From: Ktedonospora formicarum
Lineage (GTDB): Bacteria; Chloroflexota; Ktedonobacteria; Ktedonobacterales; Ktedonobacteraceae
Assembly (NCBI RefSeq): GCF_016587355.1
Contig: NZ_BNJF01000001.1
Location: 2,926,501 to 2,990,500 of the forward strand
Direction: 5' to 3'
Length of the DNA: 64,000 nucleotides
The first letter of the stretch is position 1. Every line of letters begins with the position of its first letter. Both the position numbers and the translations under genes were made by a program. Under the pieces are notes generated by a model. It had not been told where the DNA came from. It worked only from the letters and a program-made list of their open reading frames with translations, and did no database searches. Of the stretch, positions 44,370 through 53,031 are shown one piece after another.

Positions 44370-45551
44370 CTATTTAGAGTTATTTTGCTGGCAGACTCGT
44401 TCAAGCAGTCCCGCGAGCAATGCAATGCGCTTGGGTAGGTAATCGAGTTCAACGTATTCATCGGGATTGTGGGCTAGTCCACCACCCGCGCCAAGCCCAT
44501 CAATGGTTGGTACACCAACAGGCGAGGTATTGTTGGCATCCGAGGCACCTCCGCTGGGAAGATCCCGAACCTCAATGCCCAGTTCCGCGCCGGCCTCTTT
44601 CACCATCTGGATTAGAGGAGCATTGGTCTCTGAGGGCTCAAAGGGTAGGCTAAGCATGGAGCCGCTAACCCTGACTTCCGTCTCTGGGATCAGACGTTCC
44701 CGACTAACGTGCTGCATAGCCTCTTCAATGGCATGTACGCCCGCCATATTAGTCGCGCGTACATCCATCTCACAGTAGGCGTAGTCTGGTATGACATTGG
44801 CGCGGTCGCCGCCATGAATGATCGTCACGTTTAGCGAGACGCCCGGTATGCTTTCATGTAGCGTCTGCATGGCTTGCACCTGATGAGCTAGCTCGACAAT
44901 GGCGTTTCGTCCCAGGTGCGGCTCGACGCCTGCGTGGGCCGAGCGCCCCCAAACTTCGATGCGATAGAGCCCAGAACTTTTGCGTGATGATGTAACCGTT
45001 TCTAGCTTCCGCCCTGGTTCCAGTACAATTGCCGCGTCGGACTGTTCCGCCAGGCGTATGATAAGCTCTTTGCTGGCGGGTGAGCCAACCTCTTCGTCAC
45101 TGTTGAAACAGAAGGTAATGCTCTGATAGGCGTTCCAATCGTTCTGATGCAGTAACTCAACGCTATACATGCCCATGAGCAGTCCCACTTTCATGTCCAG
45201 AACGCCCGGCCCTTTGACAATCTGCATACCATCCTGTACGGTGTGCGAGAAAGGGCGTTTCTCAGCCTCGCCATCTGGGAAGACTGTGTCCATGTGTCCA
45301 ATTAGTAGTACACGTGCTCCCGAGGGGTTGCCGCCCTTGCGCGTGGCGATCAGGTGATTACCGTATTCCTTTTGCTCATTGAAGGTGGTATTGAAGCCTA
45401 GATCGTGGAAGCGACGAGCCAGATAAGCTCCCACTCGGTCAACCCCTGCTTTGTTGTATGTGCCAGAGTCGATATTCACAATGGTTTTCAGATCGTGTAA
45501 TAGTGCTGGAAGTGTCTGCTCAGCCTGCTCTTCACGCGAGTGCTGTTTCAT
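44370..45551 (-). CDS. M20-family metallopeptidase (carboxypeptidase G2/ArgE type)
   Basis: 393 residues. Zinc ligands are seen in VLLIGHMDTVFP (His, Asp), GPGVLDMKVG (Asp), FNSDEEVGSPAS (catalytic Glu and ligand Glu), and LEPGRK; the dimerisation domain has VWGRSAHAGVEPHLGRNA. It resembles glutamate carboxypeptidases. Its ATG overlaps the upstream CoA-transferase stop by four bases (45548-45551), so the two are translationally coupled. Confidence 0.92.
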   Translation of the reverse strand: MKQHSREEQAEQTLPALLHDLKTIVNIDSGTYNKAGVDRVGAYLARRFHDLGFNTTFNEQKEYGNHLIATRKGGNPSGARVLLIGHMDTVFPDGEAEKRPFSHTVQDGMQIVKGPGVLDMKVGLLMGMYSVELLHQNDWNAYQSITFCFNSDEEVGSPASKELIIRLAEQSDAAIVLEPGRKLETVTSSRKSSGLYRIEVWGRSAHAGVEPHLGRNAIVELAHQVQAMQTLHESIPGVSLNVTIIHGGDRANVIPDYAYCEMDVRATNMAGVHAIEEAMQHVSRERLIPETEVRVSGSMLSLPFEPSETNAPLIQMVKEAGAELGIEVRDLPSGGASDANNTSPVGVPTIDGLGAGGGLAHNPDEYVELDYLPKRIALLAGLLERVCQQNNSK

Positions 45552-46720
45552 TCAATGACTCCCTCTCCTCGTAACTGCTGTAGCTCTTCACCGCTATAAC
45601 CCGCTTCACGCAGGATCACGTTAGTATGTTCGCCCAGGGTTGGCGGCGAGTAGCGTTGTTCAACTTCTATGCCTAAGATATGGGGCAAGCTTGTGAGTGC
45701 CTTGTACCCATCATTATCAAGGATGAGCTTTCGAGCCTGGATTTGGGGATCGCGTAGTGCCTCCTCTGGTGTGTAGACGGGGCCAACACAAGCATCCACA
45801 TCACTGAACTCGCTTAGCCATTCGTCGCGTGTTCTGGTTTTGAAGATGGAGCTCAACACCTCCATGGCTTGCTCACGTTCTCCTCGTCCAACAGGCGAGT
45901 GGAAAGGCAACAATTCGAGATGTCCAATGCGAGTACAGAAGGTGTGCCAGAATTTTGGCTCTAAAGCCGCGAGGGTTATGTGCTCACCATCTTTGGTTTC
46001 ATAAATGTTATAGCAGGGTAAGCCGCCATCCAGTGAGGAGTGCCCTGGTATAGGAAGCTTTCCCGTATTCAAATAAGCAGCCATCAACAGTGGCATCAAT
46101 GACATGACGCCCTCATTCATGGCGACATCTACAAAGCGACCCTCTCCATTTGCTGCCCGCCCAACCAGCGCCGTGAGGATACCCATAATTGCCATGTAGC
46201 TTCCTCCAGCCAGATCACCAAACTGGGTGGCAGGCATCAGGGGCTTACCGGAACTATCCCTCTGGTAGTGGAGCAGTCCAGCATAGCCAGCATAGTTGAG
46301 ATCGTGCCCAGCTCGCTGCTGATAGGGGCCATTTTGGCCATAGCCCGTGATCGCGCAATAGATGAGGTTTCTCTTCTCTTGTTTGAGGCGCTCGTAGCCT
46401 AACCCAAGGCGCTCCATGACTCCGGGGCGAAAGCTTTCCAGTATGATGTCTGCATCCTGTACCAGACGTAAGAAGATTGCTCGCCCCCGCTCAGATTTCA
46501 AATTCAGGGCGATGCTGCGCTTATTGCGATTGATGGCTAGGAAATAGAGGCTTATGTTGTCTGGTCCATAAGGGGGAACGGTGCGGGTGTAATCTCCGCT
46601 TGCAGGCTCTTCCACGCGAATGACATCCGCTCCAAAGTCTGCCAGCATCTGAGAGGCGTAGGCCCCGGGAAGGAGGCGCGACAGGTCCAGGACTCGTATG
46701 GCTTTGAGAGGCAGGTCCAT
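45548..46720 (-). CDS. CaiB/BaiF family (class III) CoA-transferase
   Basis: 390 residues with the typical opening IRVLDLSRLLPGAYASQMLADFGADVIRVEEP (shown partly: LPGAYASQMLADFGADV), NRNKRSIALNLKSERG, LIYCAITGYGQNGPY, and GDLAGGSYMAIMGILTAL, whose Asp is the acyl-transfer nucleophile. Alpha-methylacyl-CoA racemases share this fold, so that alternative is open. AAGGAG precedes the ATG. First gene of a coupled pair with the M20 peptidase. Confidence 0.92.
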   Translation of the reverse strand: MDLPLKAIRVLDLSRLLPGAYASQMLADFGADVIRVEEPASGDYTRTVPPYGPDNISLYFLAINRNKRSIALNLKSERGRAIFLRLVQDADIILESFRPGVMERLGLGYERLKQEKRNLIYCAITGYGQNGPYQQRAGHDLNYAGYAGLLHYQRDSSGKPLMPATQFGDLAGGSYMAIMGILTALVGRAANGEGRFVDVAMNEGVMSLMPLLMAAYLNTGKLPIPGHSSLDGGLPCYNIYETKDGEHITLAALEPKFWHTFCTRIGHLELLPFHSPVGRGEREQAMEVLSSIFKTRTRDEWLSEFSDVDACVGPVYTPEEALRDPQIQARKLILDNDGYKALTSLPHILGIEVEQRYSPPTLGEHTNVILREAGYSGEELQQLRGEGVIE

Positions 46721-46947
46721 CGTTCTCGCTCCTTATCTGTATCTCCATGTGGGGAGAGGGGAAGGTAAACGCTCAATTTGTATCGGCACCAGCATTACAC
46801 TCTAACTTTAGCGTAGCAGGCTGGTGCCCGGCTTGTCAATCTTACCAAGGCATCCTTTCTTAGTATACATACGTGGAACTTCCCACAAATGAAGCTGGAC
46901 GAGTAGCCAGCTCATGCAGTGGGCTAAATGATCCTGGTAGTGTGCGG

Positions 46948-47631
46948 CTATGCTGGCTCAGCGTTGCTTATTCTGAGGCGATAGAGAGGGTTGTAATCCT
47001 TTTTATCACATTGGCTGCATGAGACAGGAGCGCTATAGCGCCGGGTACGTGGGTATTGCATGCCGCAGCCAGGGCATTCGTAAATATAGCGAATAGGGTT
47101 GCGCTTGCGCAGAGATTGCTCGCGGTTCTTGCTTGCCTCGGCTACCAGCGCGCGCAACTCTTCCATGCTATTGCCTGTGAGGGCAGCCTCGTCGACAGCG
47201 ATGGAGTCATAGCCATGGTGGTGATGTTTGCGGGGAATACCTTTGACACGATCAGCCATGTGGATAAGCTCATGTGCCAGTGTGACCTCAGTAGCCTTGG
47301 GTAGCATATTCGGCTCAATGAAGATGATGTGCCAGTATTCCTTACTCTTGCCCCGGTCCAACGTTATGTAACAATAACACCCTATAACCATATGCTGCAT
47401 GCGTTTGCCCATCCAATGTATATATTCCTGACGATCCTGAGTAATGGCAAGATGGTCAAGCTCCTGCATAGGCAAATTGAATTTGGGCCAATAGTGGAGT
47501 AACCAGTGAGTTAAGGTTTCCTGGTCACCGTGGATCAGGTAGGAGCCGTTCATCTCTGGAGGAGCTGGCAGACGACGGCTTTTGGGGCGCACGCTCTTAC
47601 TGTCCTGCCTGTTGTTATGTGTGCTTCCCAT
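46948..47631 (-). CDS. SprT-like zinc metalloprotease
   Basis: 227 residues. The zinc site is TLAHELIHMADRVKG (HELIH), with a third His in the following HHHHGYDS. A C-terminal zinc ribbon (CPGCGMQYPRTRRY... SCSQCDKKDYNPLYRL) carries four Cys. This SprT/Spartan-like architecture fits proteins that cleave DNA-protein crosslinks in eukaryotes; the bacterial role is not settled. No clear Shine-Dalgarno sequence is seen. Confidence 0.85.
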   Translation of the reverse strand: MGSTHNNRQDSKSVRPKSRRLPAPPEMNGSYLIHGDQETLTHWLLHYWPKFNLPMQELDHLAITQDRQEYIHWMGKRMQHMVIGCYCYITLDRGKSKEYWHIIFIEPNMLPKATEVTLAHELIHMADRVKGIPRKHHHHGYDSIAVDEAALTGNSMEELRALVAEASKNREQSLRKRNPIRYIYECPGCGMQYPRTRRYSAPVSCSQCDKKDYNPLYRLRISNAEPA

Positions 47632-47968
47632 TACAAACTCGCTTTACGTTCTAAGGTCTTATGGTCTTAACCGAAAACCAGCAGTGTTGATGTTCGTTGC
47701 AACAAACGAGCTCAGGTTTTCGCATAGGGAGTAACAACCAGTCGTTATCTACGGCATAAACCGCGCGTGTCGTTTGAGTATAGCAGTCTCAGGAGTTTGC
47801 CGCAACTGCTTGTTGCGATTGGTGAGGTACTGCTCAAAAGTCATCCACTAATCCTCTTGTATCCTCTTCTTTCTCTGCTTGACACCGCTCCTTATCAGTC
47901 GTAAGATGTTGAATACATATTTTCATGGAACGTATACGTAAATCTCCGTATCGCTAAGGAGCCGTTCT
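47632..47968. other. Intergenic region between divergent SprT-like and unknown genes
   Basis: Contains repeat copy G (47651-47729) and further A+T-rich sequence. TTTTCATGGAACGTATACGTAAATCTCC (47920-47950) includes the palindrome ACGTATACGT at 47931-47940, a possible regulatory dyad. Confidence 0.4.
47651..47729. repeat. Dispersed intergenic repeat, copy G
   Basis: Starts CTAAGGTCTTATGGTCTTAACCGAAAACC and ends CTCAGGTTTTCGCATAGGG; core GTTGATGTTCGTTGCAACAAACGAG contains a hairpin. Confidence 0.6.
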
Positions 47969-48460
47969 ATGTCATTGCAGATCTGTATCAAAACGCACCA
48001 ATCATTGCAGCAGCTTGCTACGGAGATACGTGCGCTTCTCAACCTGCCACCATTCACCAATCAATCCCTGGTGGGCGCGCCTTATTGTCAGTTTGAGACG
48101 CTAGGTATGTTTGTGCTTGTGCAGCGTACCGAAGAGGATGAACGTGACCCTGAAGTCAGAGAGTATCCTTACTGCTTCAATCTCCAATCATCCTTTACCG
48201 AACATTCGTTGGATACTGACGAGATGGAATACAACCTGCAACCATATTATGCACGTTTATTAGCCTTTCATCTCAACATAGCGACAGCTTGCCATGAGAA
48301 GAAGCAGATCGGGCGACACTGGCAGGTTCGTTATCACTATTTCCATAAGAACCAAACCTGGAACGAGTCGTTACTCTTCGGCGAGCCTGGTTGGGAGCCT
48401 GCTGTCATCGTTTCGCCTCCAACCCCCTGGCGCACGATGATGCCCTCTGCTTTGATGTAG
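47969..48460 (+). CDS. Conserved-looking protein of unknown function
   Basis: 163 residues, soluble, aromatic-rich, starting MSLQICIKTHQSLQQLATEIRALL (shown in part). It has a YPYCFNLQSS element and a C-terminal WRTMMPSALM tail. AAGGAG six bases before the ATG and a good fit to the window's codon use suggest a real gene. I do not recognise the family and see no catalytic motif. Confidence 0.6.
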   Translation: MSLQICIKTHQSLQQLATEIRALLNLPPFTNQSLVGAPYCQFETLGMFVLVQRTEEDERDPEVREYPYCFNLQSSFTEHSLDTDEMEYNLQPYYARLLAFHLNIATACHEKKQIGRHWQVRYHYFHKNQTWNESLLFGEPGWEPAVIVSPPTPWRTMMPSALM

Positions 48461-48491
48461 GTCTACTGATCTGATCGATGTGAGCCATGCG

Positions 48492-49679
48492 TCACATAGG
48501 ACCTGTTTCGGCTCCACTCACTGGAGGATGCTCAAGATAGCGATAGATCGATGGATCAATACTTCCGCTATCGGCACCTCTGGCGGTCTCACGCCTTACA
48601 TACTCTACCACGTCTTCCAGACGCTGACGTTGCTGAAAAGCGCGCCGTTGGCGTATGGCTCCATTTCCTTCACGAAGCGTCTGATTGACGAGCCCTGACA
48701 CTTCATCCCAGTCACCTGCATCCTGCAAAGCGGGACGTAGGAAGGTCAGAAAACGCTCAATTAAGTGAGGTGCAGGTGTAGCCTCTTGTGCATGAACATC
48801 AAGTAGATCCCCTCCCAGCCCGTAGCGAGCGGCGCGCCAATGAGCTACCCTCAATAACTCCCCACGTATCGGCTCGGCTGGTTTTCCATTCATTACAAGA
48901 TTGTAACAGGTATGGATGAGTGCCCGGACAAGACCTGTAGCCATAACAGCTTCATCGAGTGTCGTACAGACGTCTGTGACACGTACTTCTATGGTGGGGA
49001 AACGTTCGGAGAGGCGAATATCCCAATAAATCTTGGTTGGATCGTCAATACTATGTGTTTGGGTGAGCAAGTTGAGCAGGCCATCATATTCTGCGAGATC
49101 TTTAAAATAGCCTGGTAGACCCGATTGGGGCCAGCGACCCCAGTGGGGGATGCGATAGCATGCATAACCTGTATCCCGCCCACACCAGTAGGGAGAGTTG
49201 GCGGTTAAGGCGATGAGAGGAGCGAGCCAGGTACGCGCGTGATTCATAATCTGTAGACCCAACTCTCGATTACTGATGCCAACGTGGACATGACAGCCGA
49301 AGATTGCCTGCTCGCGTGCTAGTTGCTGAAAGTCTCGCTCAAGTGCCAGATAACGATCTTTGGGTGTAAAGGATTGTTTGTGCCACTGTGAGAAAGGATG
49401 TGTACCGCTGGCAGCGATATCAGCGCCGAACCGGGTGGCAGCGGCTATGACAGAACTACGCAGGCGTGCCAGGTTGGCTCTGACCTCTGCCAGGCTGGTA
49501 CATACAGGAGTCGCGACCTCAATTTGCGAGAGCTGGATCTCCAATTGTACATCCTTGCCCAGCGTCTTCTGAGCTTCCTGCATCACCTCCTCCGCCAGTG
49601 GGCAGAGATCCCACGTTCTTGGATCGATGAGCTGATATTCTTCTTCAACCCCGAGCGAGAACGTTTCGGTAGAAGGCAT
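48492..49679 (-). CDS. GCS2-type carboxylate-amine ligase (YbdK-like)
   Basis: About 395 residues. FSLGVEEEYQLID, QLEIQLSQIEVATPV, GTHPFSQW, REQAIFGCHVHVGI and TIEVRVTDVC are the ATP/carboxylate motifs of glutamate-cysteine ligase type 2 proteins. The bacterial YbdK group has only weak gamma-glutamylcysteine ligase activity, so the natural substrate is uncertain. ATG at 49679 has AAGGAG seven bases upstream and matches the family start better than 49697. Confidence 0.92.
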   Translation of the reverse strand: MPSTETFSLGVEEEYQLIDPRTWDLCPLAEEVMQEAQKTLGKDVQLEIQLSQIEVATPVCTSLAEVRANLARLRSSVIAAATRFGADIAASGTHPFSQWHKQSFTPKDRYLALERDFQQLAREQAIFGCHVHVGISNRELGLQIMNHARTWLAPLIALTANSPYWCGRDTGYACYRIPHWGRWPQSGLPGYFKDLAEYDGLLNLLTQTHSIDDPTKIYWDIRLSERFPTIEVRVTDVCTTLDEAVMATGLVRALIHTCYNLVMNGKPAEPIRGELLRVAHWRAARYGLGGDLLDVHAQEATPAPHLIERFLTFLRPALQDAGDWDEVSGLVNQTLREGNGAIRQRRAFQQRQRLEDVVEYVRRETARGADSGSIDPSIYRYLEHPPVSGAETGPM

Positions 49680-49844
49680 GTTGACTCTCCTTATCATATG
49701 AGCTATCGACGCTTGATAGGTGTTATCATCATTAGTACGTTCAGTGGCTGTAACACTGATTCACCCACCTTGTCTCGAGATGTGTAGCATGGTAGAGTGA
49801 ATACAATTGAGAGCGCATAGGAGTAATCACGACTATCCTCACAG

Positions 49845-49912
49845 GTCATCTGATGACTCCTGAAAATCTGGGTGCTCAGCGATAGCGACGCTGGTTTTCG
49901 CATAAGACCTTA
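49845..49912. repeat. Dispersed intergenic repeat, right-end copy H
   Basis: Ends GGTTTTCGCATAAGACCTTAG, a right end joined to the same TAAGACCTTAG found (as CTAAGGTCTTA) at the left of copy G. The left boundary is unclear. Confidence 0.45.
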
Positions 49913-49927
49913 GAAAGGACAAGATCA

Positions 49928-50206
49928 ATGCTTTCCGCAATTGTGTTAATCAATGTGGCGCGTGGACAGGTCAACGAGACCGCTCAACGCCTACTGGAGA
50001 TTGAAGGCATCTCTGACGTCTATTCCGTGACTGGCGAATATGACCTGGTCGCGCTGGTACGTGTGCAGCAATATGACGATTTGTCGACAGTGGTAACAGC
50101 TCATATGCAGCAAATAGCCTCAATTGAGAAGACACATACCTTGATGGCTTTTAAATGCTTCTCGCGAACTGATTTGCAGCAGGCATGGGATATCGGTGTT
50201 GAGTAA
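49928..50206 (+). CDS. Stand-alone Lrp/AsnC ligand-binding (RAM) domain protein
   Basis: 92 residues, beginning MLSAIVLINVARGQVNETAQRLL (shown in part), then VTGEYDLVALVRV, IEKTHTLMAFKCFS. This is the effector/oligomerisation domain of Lrp-like regulators without a DNA-binding domain. Such proteins form rings that bind amino acids and may tune full-length Lrp proteins. AAAGGA lies before the ATG. The GNAT gene follows by 11 bp. Confidence 0.9.
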   Translation: MLSAIVLINVARGQVNETAQRLLEIEGISDVYSVTGEYDLVALVRVQQYDDLSTVVTAHMQQIASIEKTHTLMAFKCFSRTDLQQAWDIGVE

Positions 50207-50217
50207 AGGATCGTGTA

Positions 50218-50787
50218 ATGTTTCTATCGACCGCTCGCCTTCGCCTGCGTGAGTTCGCAGAGGAGGATTGGCGTGCTGTACAGGCTTATCAGAACGACCC
50301 TCTCTATCTGCGTTATACACCCTGGACCTATCGTACAGATGAAGACGTGCTTGAATTTGTGCGTATGTTTACCGATTGGCGTGAAGAGCGACCGCGCTAT
50401 CGCTATCAATTCGCCATTGAATTATCAGACAATCATACGCTGATTGGTAATTGTGGTATTCGTTCTGCTCATGCCCATCCCTGGGAGGCGAACATTGGCT
50501 ATGAGCTTGCCAGTTCTCACTGGGGCCATGGCTACGCTACTGAGGCCGCACATGCCTTGCTGGAGTTTGGTTTCACGGAACTTCGCCTGCATCGCATATA
50601 TGCTCACTGTGTCATCGAGAATACCGCTTCGGCTCATGTGCTCGAAAAGATTGGTATGCGCTACGAGGGTTGTCTACGCCAGAATGGTTGGATGAGATCG
50701 CGCTGGTGGGATACCCTGGTCTATAGCGTCCTGGAAGATGAGTGGCGCGACTCGTTTGAACAGCCTCCTTTCCCCATTCTTGATTAG
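50218..50787 (+). CDS. GNAT acetyltransferase (RimJ/RimL type)
   Basis: 189 residues. STARLRLREFAEEDW, LIGNCGIRSAHAHPWEANIGYELAS (in part), HWGHGYATEAAHALLEFGF (acetyl-CoA loop), RLHRIYAHCVIENTASAHVLEKIGMRYEG (in part). The Asn in ENTAS and the EKIGM element are typical of the RimJ/L group. Target unknown; often N-terminal or amino-acid/antibiotic amino groups. AAAGGA precedes the ATG. Confidence 0.93.
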   Translation: MFLSTARLRLREFAEEDWRAVQAYQNDPLYLRYTPWTYRTDEDVLEFVRMFTDWREERPRYRYQFAIELSDNHTLIGNCGIRSAHAHPWEANIGYELASSHWGHGYATEAAHALLEFGFTELRLHRIYAHCVIENTASAHVLEKIGMRYEGCLRQNGWMRSRWWDTLVYSVLEDEWRDSFEQPPFPILD

Positions 50788-50819
50788 GACTCTCAACTGA
50801 GATGGAGGGGATGCACTAC

Positions 50820-51635
50820 TTAATTTGGGAATCCGTTGACGGCATTCATTAAATGGTAGGTCATGAACCAGCCAGCACCTAGCACACCTACCATAAGAAG
50901 GTATACCAGGCTAATCGTTAGTTTTGTCTTGCCGCTTGCCGGGAGTATACGGTAACTTGGCCTGCGCAGGTTCATGATGGTCATGATGACACTGGCAATG
51001 ACCAGAACCAGGGTGATGAGGCTGATGGCGCTCTCAAGCCTTGTTCTGGCTGAGAAGGTATCAAATACAAGATAGATCCCGAGTGGAATCCCAAGAAGAA
51101 AAAGCCATTTGGAGATGAGTGGCGCGACACGCCCCCCATCGAGTGGATGCATAGGGAGGAGATTGAGCAGGTTGAGGTAGAAGCCGATATTCGCCAGAAC
51201 CAGCCAGAAGTGTCCTTCGCCAAAGAGAAAGCAGAGGCGTAGATCGAGTATATCTGCGCCAGGGATGATCATGCCTGGACAACTTCGCGCGCTTGCGAAC
51301 CAGGCTATCGCATAGCAGATCAGCGCTCCCAGGCCGCCGAGAAAGGGCCCTGCCAGCGCAATAAAGGCGATATCCACTGGTTTACGGAGGCGTGGCATGG
51401 TAACGAAAGCCCCAATAAGCGGGATGAAGTAAGGACCGCGGGCGGGAAGCTTCTTCACTCGTAAGGCTAACAGATGTCCCATTTCATGTACCAGAAGTAG
51501 AAGCATAAAGGCGATGGCAATAGGCCAGGAACGGAAGATAACTCCCAACACTAGAGTACTAACTATCAATGAGAGGATCGCTAGTGCCTGCTGTAGCCAG
51601 AAGCGTGCCTTAAGAGAAAGTCGTCGTTTCTGCAC
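50820..51635 (-). CDS. Site-2 protease family (M50) membrane metalloprotease
   Basis: 271 residues with several membrane helices. The zinc site LLVHEMGHLLALR sits in one helix (about 44-56), and LLNLLPMHPLDGGRVAPLI supplies the third ligand Asp. The group cleaves anti-sigma factors or cleaved membrane proteins; no PDZ domain is seen. GTG start with GGAG five bases upstream. No anti-sigma gene adjoins. Confidence 0.88.
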   Translation of the reverse strand: MQKRRLSLKARFWLQQALAILSLIVSTLVLGVIFRSWPIAIAFMLLLLVHEMGHLLALRVKKLPARGPYFIPLIGAFVTMPRLRKPVDIAFIALAGPFLGGLGALICYAIAWFASARSCPGMIIPGADILDLRLCFLFGEGHFWLVLANIGFYLNLLNLLPMHPLDGGRVAPLISKWLFLLGIPLGIYLVFDTFSARTRLESAISLITLVLVIASVIMTIMNLRRPSYRILPASGKTKLTISLVYLLMVGVLGAGWFMTYHLMNAVNGFPN

Positions 51636-51658
51636 TGTGCTCCGTTTCTTACTTACTT

Positions 51659-51761
51659 CTTATCCGAAAACCTTAGCCTGCTGTGTGCGTTCCGCTAGTG
51701 GCGTTGTGATCCTCTGAGGAAGGCATGGCGGGCAATTACCCTGGTTTGCATAGGACCTTAA
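51659..51761. repeat. Dispersed intergenic repeat, copy I
   Basis: Begins CTTATCCGAAAACC and ends CCCTGGTTTGCATAGGACCTTAA. The core is divergent from other copies; about 103 bp in the gap upstream of the M50 gene. Confidence 0.5.
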
Positions 51762-51859
51762 AGTTGTCTGGGTGACTTGCCTATAAACCTGATTTGATTA
51801 TAGCCCATATTTTCTCATAGCGGCAAAGAATGTACCTTCACGCTTCAGATATCAGACAC

Positions 51860-51897
51860 AAAGAGGCTCGCCAGGACGAGATCTGGCGAGCCTCTTT
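51860..51897 (-). terminator. Terminator of the dehydrogenase gene
   Basis: Perfect 15-bp arms (51860-51874, 51883-51897; AAAGAGGCTCGCCAG and complement), 8-base loop, 34 bp past the stop codon. Both ends are A/T, so it could work in either direction. Confidence 0.8.
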
Positions 51898-51931
51898 TGA
51901 CATAATGGGGAATTCTTTGCTGTTGAGAGCG

Positions 51932-52927
51932 CTAGAATGTAATGGTGCGCTTCTCTTCGGCTGATCGGTAGGCACCGAGGATGATTTTGAGTACATCAAT
52001 ACCGTCTTCGTGATTGTTGATTGGGCGACGGTTCTCCTTGAGGCAGGAGATGAAATCCGCGATCTCAGCTTCGAAGGTGTTTACTGATTTGAGCTGAACT
52101 GTATTGACGACAGGCGGATTGTTCATACGCATCTTATAGGTGAGATCAGCTCCCTTGCTATAGGCATAGCCTCTTTGACCAACAATGCTGAACTTCTCAG
52201 TGTTGTCGCTTGGCTCGTAGGCCCAGCTTGTGACGATGTTACCGACGACGCCGTTCTCGAAGCGTACAAGGACCTGAGCTGAGTCTTCGCCATCCATGAA
52301 GTTCAGACGATGATTACTCAGAATCGCTGTGACTTCAACGGGCTTGCTTTCCGCCAAGTAGAGAAGCAGGTAGGAGGGATGGTAGCCTGTATCGATCAAT
52401 TCACCACCGCCGATAAACTGGCGATTGCCGCGCCAGCCAATGGTTTTGGGGTCGAAGGTGTGATAGAACGAATCAGTGGTGCGAATCTCATAGACGTCAC
52501 CGATAGTACCACCAGCAATCAGGCGCTTGGCATACTGTACTGCAGGAAGATAGAGCTGGTTGTGGGCGCACATGAGCGTGACACCGTTTGCCTCGACGGC
52601 CTTTCGCACCTCTTCGCCCTCTTCCAGCGTGAGACAGAGTGGCTTCTCACAAAGAATATGTTTGCCTGCCTGAGCGGCTGCGACGATGGCATCTTTGTGC
52701 AGGTGATGTGGAAGGCAGATGTCAACGGCGTCGATGTCTGCCTCTTTGAGCATCTTTGCCAGATCAGTATACACATCGGCCCCGCCAGCCTCTGCGGCGC
52801 GAACGCGTGCGCTCTCTTCGACGACATCGCATACAGCGGTTATCTTGGCGTCGGTCAATTTAGAATAACCGTTGACATGTACAGCGGCGATCCCGCCACA
52901 ACCGATGAGTCCTACTTTGATAGTCAT
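51932..52927 (-). CDS. Gfo/Idh/MocA-family oxidoreductase
   Basis: 331 residues. Rossmann GLIGCGGIAAVHVNGY, ILCEKPLCLTLEEGEE with the catalytic-site Lys, and a C-terminal beta-sheet domain with FIGGGELIDTGYHPSYLLL. NAD(P)-dependent sugar or inositol dehydrogenase; the substrate is not inferable. ATG at 52927 has AGGAGA seven bases upstream, so the longer frame to 52960 is not used. It follows the AraC regulator on the same strand by 104 bp. Confidence 0.93.
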   Translation of the reverse strand: MTIKVGLIGCGGIAAVHVNGYSKLTDAKITAVCDVVEESARVRAAEAGGADVYTDLAKMLKEADIDAVDICLPHHLHKDAIVAAAQAGKHILCEKPLCLTLEEGEEVRKAVEANGVTLMCAHNQLYLPAVQYAKRLIAGGTIGDVYEIRTTDSFYHTFDPKTIGWRGNRQFIGGGELIDTGYHPSYLLLYLAESKPVEVTAILSNHRLNFMDGEDSAQVLVRFENGVVGNIVTSWAYEPSDNTEKFSIVGQRGYAYSKGADLTYKMRMNNPPVVNTVQLKSVNTFEAEIADFISCLKENRRPINNHEDGIDVLKIILGAYRSAEEKRTITF

Positions 52928-53031
52928 ATTTATATCTCCTGATAGAGTAATTGATGCCATTCACAAACGGGATGGAGGGCACATCTCGCTCCCTGGCGAG
53001 AGAGCGGGTCTTTCCTGCGCATTCCTTACTT

